From contig OZ020259.1 in assembly GCA_963971285.1 (NCBI GenBank), positions 1,426,001 to 1,490,000 on the forward strand: a stretch of 64,000 nucleotides of DNA, given 5' to 3'. Each line of letters opens with the position of its first letter. Positions within the stretch are counted from its first letter, which is position 1. Both the position numbers and the translations under genes were made by a program. Under the pieces are notes generated by a model. That model was not told the origin of the DNA. It ran no database searches and was given only the letters and a program-made list of their open reading frames with translations. Below are positions 55,469 to 64,000 of the stretch, one piece after another. Origin of the DNA: Astropecten irregularis. Lineage: Eukaryota > Echinodermata > Asteroidea > Paxillosida > Astropectinidae.

Positions 55469-56944
55469 ATAGAGCAGTGAAGTTGAAGCAGCGATGGTAT
55501 AGCTATAGCTACTTGTGTAAATATACCCTGCAATATGCACACAATCCTTTCTTTAATACCTTTGGAATATTAAGGGACTCACTCACAATTATTTCTAACT
55601 TCACTTGATATGCCAAACTGTCAGCCAAGTATCGAGTGTCTCTGCTACATCCGATCGTATGATGGTTCTTCGCTGCGTCGAAATAACACTACAGTTCGCG
55701 CTATTCAGTTTTGCGCGCCAACAAAAACAGCAAATTCTCGTGGGATTTGTGTATTGTGCGTTTATGCATTGTGGGCCGATGGTGCTGAAGTCATCACTGT
55801 TGGTGATATTAGCAGATGGCCACACACCGCGTATTATATCTGCATGCATGATATGAAATAACCATACTTTTCCCGCCTTTTCTCCTGTGTTTGTTTGCCT
55901 GGTGATATATCATAGGACATGAATGTCAGACGGCTGTTTAATGACAGTAGTTCTCGTGTGGTAATTGTAAACAGGATTCACCCAGCTTAGCAGTGATAAT
56001 TATGTATCACAATTCGCTGTTTTTTGTTTAAACTGATGACAAATCCGTGATTTGAGAGTGATGTAGGACACATGTTTGTTTTGGGATGCACGTGTGGGTC
56101 TGTTGACGAACAACGGATTAACAATTGGAAGGGAAATTTGCTCCAAGTCTCATATTACCCAGGATTTTGTGTTTGATTCTTTCTATCTTGAGAGGCCCTG
56201 CAAGCCTGATCCCTCGTCCGTTATAATATAATTGTTGAATGACTGAGCCGGGGTGAAACGGAGCACAGCTGCCGTTCAGAGACCTGGCCGCCATGTTGAG
56301 TCATGTTCCCTGAAGACATGACCGAGAAAGCCCTGATATAATATCGCTCACGCCATTGATACCAGTCTACTGGGATTTGGAAATCCTGACAATGATTCGT
56401 ATCAGGAACTAACTGCAGTTAGCAGCAGTAATTGTTATCCTGATGATGTCCCTGTGATAAAAGTTGCCTTCTCCATTTCAAATCCGTTCGGTACTAGAGT
56501 TGCATGCTTAAAATGACGCCCATTCCGCGCATGTTTATAGGATAAAGCACAGCATTGGCGTTTGATGGACTCAGGAAGGTCTAGGCCAATGGCCTGAATC
56601 CCAAGGTATTGGTGTTACTCCCTTTAGAATATCCCTAATACTTCAGACTGTTGAATTTTGATAGATTTAATGAGGTCACTAGGCTAAACGCCCAGCTAGG
56701 AAGCTATAAAGGACGTTTCCATAGATAGAGGTTTATTGCACAGTGTCCCTCGCCAATGTGCCTTGGTATTAGTTTTATAAAGAAGCGATTTCGAGATACT
56801 GCAGATTGACGGGCTTTGATAGAATTTGGAAAATCACCATCAACCTAAAAATCTTCAGGATTTTGGGTCAAGGCATTGGTTGGTAATGTGAGTACGTCTC
56901 CCTTGAATGTCTATGACGCTGCTGGGAATCTGAGAAGAATGTAT
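55469..56944. other. Intron DNA, no gene seen
   Basis: No repeat family and no supported exon. The short frames at 55601-55861 overlap on both strands and carry no motif. Confidence 0.45.
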
Positions 56945-57130
56945 TATTGAAAAGTGAACAAAGAAAAATTGACTGGAGCGGGATTCGAACCTTCGACCTC
57001 ATGAATACCCGTACAGGCGCTCTACCAAATGAGCCATCCAGCCCTATGTTGTATGGTGGTGTCCCTAATAGTCAACTATCTTTGTTCAGTCAGTTTCACT
57101 TGTGGTTATTTGATGATTATAAAAATGTAT
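56945..57130 (-). mobile_element. tRNA-derived SINE, copy 2
   Basis: On the - strand: GGGCTGGATGGCTCATTTGG, TAGAGCGCC, GAAGGTTCGAATCCCGC and TCCAGTCAATTTTTCTTTGT. The A and B boxes are well kept. The flanks (TTGTTCACTTTTC and GACTATTAGGGACACCACC) match the copy at 20987, which argues for a SINE. A GTGGTTATTTGATGATTATA block follows on the + strand side. Confidence 0.8.
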
Positions 57131-59096
57131 TATAATCATTGCACCAGTATTTGCATGTGCATTTCGACCGCACGTTATCTCTAAAAAGAAGAGGACGGAT
57201 AGTGGTCTCTTTTGCATCGTTATTGGGTCACGTTCACGACAAATTATTATTTATTGCAGCATTTTGCTGGTGAACCGCATGAACCCATTTTGTGACATAA
57301 TGTAAAATGTCACGTACCGCGTTTTTGTGATTAAAATGTTCACACGTACTATATGTAATTTATAGCTGTGTTGTTCACGCATCAGATATTTTATGTTATT
57401 TAGGAGCGTTCGGTAAAAGGGGTAAACTTGTGGGGACTGCACTGCTGAAATTCCTGACAGATGATTGCATCGGAAACACACCAGCACCACATAACACTGA
57501 TCAATTGCTTTGATGTGATAGATCACCGTGGTAAAGCGTGTTTCCCTAGAAGATGTGGTATAAAGATTGCACAAGTTACGAACCCCGGTGGGGGCAATGT
57601 TTAATGGATATTGACTGTTTCCTATTGTGAGCCACAGTAATCCAGGACTTGATTGGGTTAACATGTGGGGGAATGCACCTTTTGAACTTTGGCGCAAATA
57701 ATTGTGTAAACTAACTTCAAGTCCTATCTCACTTAGTCTCTGACTTGTCTATGCCCTGGGTAGATTAATGCACGGAGAATCATAATTGTTGCTCATAGAG
57801 CGGAAACGTAATCTCTCAAAGTGTCTGACATCAGTTTCTATAAATATGACACCATGTTAGTACCTAATGACTGATCTTGTTAGGGACTTACATGTACTGT
57901 CCATGTATACTTCGTGCCTTCCACATTCGGCGCTGAAACTCAAGACAGCCCGAAGAGCCACAAAATTCCGTCTTGAAAGTTCTGAAATTGTCTTGTGTGT
58001 ATAGGCTACCTATGTGACAGTGTAGGGTGAAAACGGGGAGGGCGGTATTTTACAAACCCTATAAATGAGAACTAAATTGTGGAGCAATTTTCGATAAAAA
58101 TGAATGTTGTACACAAAATCCAATAGGCCGACTATCCGCCCATAAGGGAAATGGTCTTCGGCATTGGTGAAGCATGAGCATTGGCTTGAAGCTACGGCTT
58201 CGACCACGGCAATTTTGAACTTCGTGGCTATGCGTAGCCTGAGTGTACAGACAGACTCGTAACTGCAGATGGCAAGAGCCATACAGTCGTAGCCGTTAGC
58301 TTGAATCCGGCTCAATAGCTACGGTGGCCCATTAGTAGCTATGGAGCCTCCTTGGCTTAGCTTGTTCAATATTATCGCAGACCATCGTCGTAACTTCCAG
58401 TCCCCATGAAAGTGTTTTACAAGGCATATGCAGACAGGGATTCATCCTCATCGGGTCAGAGGGATCATGAACCCCGTAGCCTGAGGGGACAGCCAGCCCG
58501 TCTTTAACCCGTAATTCGGTTACCGCCCGGGGATCGTTTTACGACGAGTATACTTTGCTCTTGGGAGCAGGTGACAACATACTGTAAACTGAGTGAATGT
58601 AGAAAGTTACCTGCTTTGGTATAATTGTATTTCCTGTCTGACTCCGTCACAGGTGATTGTAGTCAAATATTATAAACGATAGAAATGATTAAAGTACATT
58701 TCGGTAACCGCAGAATACTGGCTGAAATAACCCACTTCAAGGTTGTCTTCCTGGAAAGCACCCTCGTCCAGGTTTTTCAGTTTTAGCTTGTTTAAAAGCA
58801 GGATAGGTCTATATCCTTAATCATTCCTAGATTATGAATGAATTCCGCTATAATAAGGGTAGCTTAGGACACAAATTAACGGAGATTAAATTAAGAATTA
58901 AAGTAAGTCGCACTATTTAGGGCATTAATTAACAGTGCAATCTGTTGAATGTCACAGTATGAATTCTCAAGGATCATGCGGCAGGTGTGTGTAAACCCAT
59001 GAAACTAAACTTGACATGATATAACGGTGAATTAGCTAGCTCAGATTTAATTTGTCCATTCAACTCCATTGCAATAATTATAACGGTGTCGTACTC
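57131..59096. other. Intron DNA, no gene seen
   Basis: A 148-codon - strand frame at 57251-57697 has no recognisable domain. 58185-58325 has an echo of AGCTACGG / GTAGC words that may be a degraded foldback. Confidence 0.4.
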
Positions 59097-59246
59097 TATT
59101 TTCGTGAATTCATTCTGAAATAACTGGTATCAAAATAGAGGCTTTTGGCTGCGGTTCTGAAGTAGATTGTCTGGTTTGAAAAGGAAGACAGAGCTCCAAC
59201 TTCAATGAAAAACCACAACCTACTCAACATATGGATGTCAGAGCTG

Positions 59247-59323
<77 letters not shown>

Positions 59324-59350
59324 AAAACCTCCGTTTCGTAAACGCCCAAA
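59097..59350. mobile_element. Family F element with uninterrupted GAGCCT array
   Basis: The body has TGCGGTTCTGAAGTAGATTG, GTTTGAAAAGGAAGACAGAG and CATATGGATGTCAGAGCTGG, followed by about 13 near-perfect GAGCCT units (59245-59322) and CCGTTTCGTAAACGCCCA. The purity of the array compared with the other copies suggests a recent expansion. Confidence 0.88.
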
Positions 59351-59753
59351 GAGTCAGGGGCCACGATCCCATGGCCGTTTCACCCCAACAACCTGCAAAG
59401 TTCACCGTGAAACTCAGCACAAAAGGTCACGACTCTCCCCCTCCCCTTGCCCCCCCCCCATCGCTGTAGGATATACATCCTTCCCCTGACCACTCCCTGT
59501 TTCACCTGACTCCCCCTGAACTGCAAGCAGAAAATGCAAACAGCCTGATCCCTAATGCTCTTCCCGTGACTGCAATCACTCATTCTAGATCCATACTCCT
59601 TTGCTGTATCCTCCCCTTTTCTGTTATGACAAATCGTTCCAATTACTCTTTGTATAAGTGGAATGTTTTTGTGTTTTAGGTTTTAAGGTAACTCTCTTTG
59701 ATGTGTTCCAGTGGCTGATATCATATGTGAAGCATCCATTCACCTATGTGACC

Positions 59754-60112
59754 TTAAAGGTAGTATCATACTTTGGTAGCATACTGAAACAGAAATCTTC
59801 ACAGATTTACCTATAACTTACAGGGTATAAAGATGGTGATGGTAGAAACAAATTGTTCAAAAAGTTTTGCTCGAAATGCCAGAAAAGAATAAAACCAATG
59901 ACCAAAAACAATTTTGATTTTTTTAAAGATCGGAAATAGCGGTGACACTGAGATTTAAGAAATAATGTGGGCGTTTTTCACCGTTTTCTCAAAAAGTGGG
60001 CACCGTATGGGACTGGAAATTTCACAGATAACTGTTACTGTATCTTCCTTGATATTTTTGCCCACGAATCTGCATTTCTTTGACAAAAACCAAAGTATGA
60101 CATAACCTTTAA
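59754..60112. mobile_element. Foldback element, family C1, left member of inverted pair
   Basis: Left TTAAAGGTAGTATCATACTT, right CAAAGTATGACATAACCTTT. It is about 200 bp from a second copy in opposite orientation (60310-60664). Confidence 0.88.
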
Positions 60113-60309
60113 ATTGGCAGTGTGGAGTTGAAACTGGGCCGAGTCGAACCGCTCGGTCGAATGAGTGGAATGTCCGTCTCATTCACACCTGGCTTCATGT
60201 GCTTTTCATGATAGAAGGCGTGTGGTACTCCTTGTGTGACGGGGGGCGACAGAGACAGAAACAGAGACAGTTTTAGAAAGAGAGAGCAAAATAAAAACCT
60301 GTCGCATGC

Positions 60310-60664
60310 TTAAAGGTAATATCATGCTTTGGTTTTTGTCAAAGAAATGCAAATTCATGGGCAAAAATATCAAGGAAGATACAGTAACAGTCATCTGTGA
60401 AAATTTCAGTCCCATACGGTGCCCACGTTTTGAGAAAACAGTGAAAAACGGCCACAGTATTTCTTAAGTCTTTTCTCTTTTATTTTTGATCTTTTAACAG
60501 ATTTTCGGTCGTTGTTTTACTCTTTTCTTGATGAAAACACCATGTCAGGCGGAAAACGTTTAACGGTATGGTTCTACCACAACCATCTTCATACCCTGTA
60601 AGTTATAGGTAAATCTGTGAACATTTCTGTTTTGGCTTCTTACCAAAGTATGACACTACCTTTA
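60310..60664. mobile_element. Foldback element, family C1, right member of inverted pair
   Basis: Left TTAAAGGTAATATCATGCTT, right AAAGTATGACACTACCTTTA. Its first 130 bases are a close reverse complement of the last 130 of the copy at 59754 (for example AAGAAATGCAAATTCATGGG versus the reverse of CCCACGAATCTGCATTTCTT). Confidence 0.88.
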
Positions 60665-61335
60665 ACATCGGTAAAGGGCAGACGGTTTATTCACAAAGCC
60701 ATGGGAACTCGATATCACTACCGTATAATGCTCCCTCAGACAGCATAGGCTGAAGTCTGGCACAGTTTTTAGACCGTGGAGGAACATAAAACTACCGTCG
60801 CTAAACCGAAGACAATATTTTGTGTTTTCACTTAAGGAGTTAAAAAAGACCGACAATGAATCCAGAAAATGTTGGGAATATGATATCGAATTCGTAGTTT
60901 TCTTTCTTCAGATGGGCTGAGAGGTAGGTCTAGGGTTACGGTTGTCTGACGCGGACCCCAGCAACCGAACATGTTTCATATTTATAAGTATTATACACAG
61001 CTGGGAATTTGAAACTGGATTCTGCTGTTTTCAATAAGTGTATCGAAGATGTAGGGATTAAGATGCGGTATTTTGTTCTCTGTAACTTTGCCCTGTTGAT
61101 AGAAAGGGCGGTATGTTCATTTACTGTGCCTGGAATTGGGAACATAAGTCGCAGCATATGTTACACTAACTCCTTGCTGTTCTTGTGTTATCGTCTTCTT
61201 TTATAATGAATTGAATTTTCTGTCAACTTAATAAACAAAAGATCTTAAGCAAACGTCTTGGTATTATGTATTAGGTTATGAATGATTTTATATCATAATT
61301 CGGATAAGCCTTATGTTCTGTTTTCATGAGACACA
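60665..61335. other. Intron DNA, no gene seen
   Basis: No repeat family or exon was recognised. Confidence 0.4.
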
Positions 61336-61575
61336 GGGGGTTTACGGAAAGAAGGCTCAGGCTCAGGCTCCAGCTCTGACATCCTATGCTGAAAACATAG
61401 GTTGTGGTTTTTCATTGAAGCTAAAGCTCTGTTTTCCTTTTCAAACCAGAGAATCTACTTCCGAACCGCAGCCAAAAGCCTTTTGATACCGGATTACCGG
61501 TTATTTAAAAAATGGATTCATGAAATGGAGCCGAAGCCTGAGACGAAGCCTGAGCCTCCGTTTCGTTAACGCCCA
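61336..61575. mobile_element. Family F element with short arms, best view of its termini
   Basis: Outer ends GGGGGTTTACGGAAAG and CCGTTTCGTTAACGCCCA form a terminal inverted repeat. Directly inside sit short hexanucleotide arms GGCTCAGGCTCAGGCTCC and GAAGCCTGAGCCTCC. The centre is the CAAACCAGAGAATCTACTTC body shared with the other copies. Confidence 0.85.
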
Positions 61576-61888
61576 TAAGCTCTACTTTCATTTCCACGTC
61601 TTCTTCGTGCGTATATGAAGTGCAGTCTAAAGGGCTTCGTCAAAGGAAGACATCATTTCCCCTCATATTGATTTCGTTTCAGACTTATTGATCTTACAGA
61701 GATGATCGCAGGCTACTGTATACAGTATTATGACACGTGGAGCTAAGTATGGTTTGGTTTTGGATGAAACTCTCAATATTGCCTGCATGACGTTATGTAA
61801 AAACCCATGCTAGAGAGTTAAGCAAGAATGAAGATACATGTATTGTAAAGACAGTTATTCTCAAGACGTTTCTAATCATTTCAGGGTT

Positions 61889-62034
61889 CAGGGGTAAATT
61901 TTTACCAAACTCATCATAACTTACTACCAATCGTAGGATGTATGATGCATTGCAGCCCTATGTATGATATCATTGGTTATCCTTTGTAACTCGAGTTACG
62001 ATCAATCGTAGGGCTTCATGAAATCGACCCTGGG
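61889..62034. mobile_element. Foldback MITE, family B, copy 4
   Basis: CAGGGGTAAATTTTTACCAA, ACTCATCATAACTTACTACC on the left; AGTTACGATCAATCGTAGGG, CTTCATGAAATCGACCCTG on the right. Confidence 0.85.
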
Positions 62035-64000
62035 TCGCATTTTTAGACACAGTTTCTTGTGACATGAGATGCGATACGGCATCTGTCTTAAACATGTTCA
62101 CCTGAGCAGAGGTTGAGGGCTTTGACGCTCAGGAACTTAGGGTAAGAGTTAGCAGAAACAGCCTGAACAGGTACTGTGCGGGAAATCATAAAATCCTGCT
62201 TGATCAAGCACAGATGGAATCCTACAAGGATGAAGATATATCTTCGTTAATGCGTTCTACCTGGCTGCAATATTTCTCTCGGGTAAGGCTTGGGGGTTAT
62301 GGTTTAACGGTAAACCGCATTTTACTATGGGCGAGGGCTGTTTAACTTAATACTAGCGTGCCAACCGCAGTTTTTTATTGGTTGGGTAAGGAAGTAAACT
62401 TGACTGTTGCGTCCGTGTGACCCTTCCCTGCTGCTGTACCGCGGTGAAGCACGGGAAGTTTGGTTGGGTCATACCTGTCACGGTAGATTTGTCATGGCTT
62501 ATCCTGAAATGTACCATGCTGAACACCTATAGATGTGACGAAGTGGCGATTGACATCACTGTTGTTCCCTAGTATCTGTGCACGCCGTGACGAATTTGCG
62601 TTTTGAGACCTGTTGAAGAGAGTGTCGACAAGTTGAGAAGTTGGACCAGTGATGGCTGCTTATTTTGTGCAGGATCAGTATGGTTCTCTGGTAGATATAC
62701 CGGCCATTGTTGGTCCTGTTTTAGGAAAAAGTGGAATAATTAATTTTGTCAATGTGCTGTACGGTTTGAGGGCGCTATCATCTTGCCGAACAGCGCCCTC
62801 AATTGGAAGAAAGTCTGCTGGAATAATGTGACTTACACCCCACTCCATGTAAGGCTAGTCATAAATCATCTAAGCACAAGTTCTTTGATTGAAGTTAAAC
62901 CGGCTGGTTTCTTCCTATTCAGCCACTGGTTCTTCAACTTTTCCAAAGCATTACGAGACAATACTAACTTGTTCTCCTGCTGTACAAAAACAGTGGCTGC
63001 ATGTGGCAACTGGTTACCACCACTGATTTTGAACATTACTTTTTCACTCCTATAAAAACGATGCTTCATGCGTTTTGTTTTTGACTTGTGGGTCTTGTGA
63101 TGCATTTCAGTTTATAACCAGCTTTCGTCTTGTCCACCACCTCGACCAAGAGTTTTGCAACACTTGACCTATAGCTATAGAAGTGTCCATATGAGGTTAA
63201 TTTCGGTTTTGTTCTACCAAGGTGTTTACATGTTCTTCTGTTTGGAAATGCCAACACCCTACGACGGCGCAGCTCCTTTAAACCCATGTGAACTACAACC
63301 TTTCGCATTTGAGACTAGAATCGGATGGGATTACGCCAGAGGTTCCACCCATATCGATAACTCCACCAGGCTTAACATTATACCCTTGACACTAGGGCTC
63401 AACTGAGAGCGATTTTCGTTCTCTATTTTTAGACGGGTTTTGAGCTAAATTTACGGCGTCTTTCAATGATTGGGCTTTTTTTTTCATTCTCTCTCTCTCT
63501 CCTGCTCCTGGCCGTTGGCGTTCCATTGGCGCTGTTCGTAACTACATGATGTGTGGACTCGATGAGCGACGGGGGAATTTTGGAGTTGTATTCAGAGGCT
63601 CGATCGAGAGGGTCTTTTAAGAGACAATGTCTAGGGAAAACTGTTTTACCTCCCTGTAAAGACCAACACTCCAACTCTCTTTTGACCCCTGACCCTTTTG
63701 GGTGAGATTTGGCCCAATCGTGGCCATGTTCTTGAGGTCTCATACTTTTCATTTGAAATGCCCCAGTGACCAAGTCTTTTGTGATAACTAATAAACTTAC
63801 AAATGATGTAGTTTACTAGTATAGTCGGCAGTTTTCTCAAAGTTGTGGAAGCGGGATATAGGTTTGTTTAGTACGGTAACTTGGTTGTCTGTGGTACTCT
63901 CTTCAAAGGGTTATATCTCACGTGAGCTTTTAAGTTCAGCTATCAATATTGTTATACATGGATATATTCTGTTCAAAGTAAGAAATGGTTCTGTCTTAAC
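62035..64000. other. Intron DNA, no gene seen
   Basis: A small inverted repeat GAGGGCGCT / AGCGCCCTC lies at 62769-62799. A CT microsatellite is at 63486-63501. The frames at 62649-63406 have no domain or splice support. No further MTCL exon was found before the window ends. Confidence 0.45.

Noticed and set aside
56965-57045. A single tRNA gene on the minus strand
   Set aside because: The same sequence with the same flanks occurs at 20987-21118, so it is a SINE family.

Overview
This is eukaryotic DNA from an intron-rich animal genome, not a microbial locus. Genes are split into short exons with GT..AG introns. Intergenic and intronic DNA is AT-rich and packed with short palindromic transposons, tRNA-derived SINEs and simple repeats. 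The gene content and the SINE and foldback style suggest a marine invertebrate, most likely a deuterostome such as an echinoderm. That placement is inference from style and protein resemblance, not a database match.

Three protein-coding genes can be supported. (1) The 3' part of a KCNQ (Kv7) voltage-gated potassium channel lies on the + strand at 5650-12387, in six clear exons plus one tentative micro-exon. It runs from the pore selectivity filter to the stop codon and is of KCNQ2-5 type. Exons for S1-S5 lie upstream of the window. (2) A complete ATP synthase inhibitory factor 1 gene (ATP5IF1) lies on the - strand at 20622-22780, in four coding exons that give a 116-residue mitochondrial protein. 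(3) A very large first coding exon (809 codons, 27609-30035, + strand) belongs to an MTCL/SOGA-family microtubule-crosslinking coiled-coil protein. It ends at a clean splice donor, and I see no later exon in the remaining 34 kb, so 30036-64000 is best read as its giant first intron. The three genes have no obvious functional link.

Layout: 1-5649 is KCNQ intron with a 12-bp minisatellite, a foldback element and a SINE. 5650-12954 holds KCNQ exons and the proximal 3' UTR. 12955-18420 is AT-rich, with an unusual 150-bp tandem array of paired tRNA-like units. 18430-18694 is a promoter-like island with a possible untranslated first exon. 20.6-22.8 kb is ATP5IF1. 22.8-27.6 kb is intergenic and MTCL 5' region. 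27.6-30.0 kb is the MTCL exon. 30.0-64.0 kb is intron or intergenic DNA with at least seven families of short non-autonomous repeats, some nested in each other. No transposase or reverse transcriptase reading frame was recognised.

The most noteworthy observations are: a roughly 116-bp minisatellite that has amplified the end of a KCNQ exon together with its splice donor; a foldback element family whose arms carry expandable GAGCCT-type hexanucleotide repeats; hammerhead-ribozyme-like short elements, one flanked by an apparent target-site duplication; the tRNA-like dimer array inside an inverted repeat; and two adjacent inverted copies of one element that could form a 350-bp RNA hairpin.
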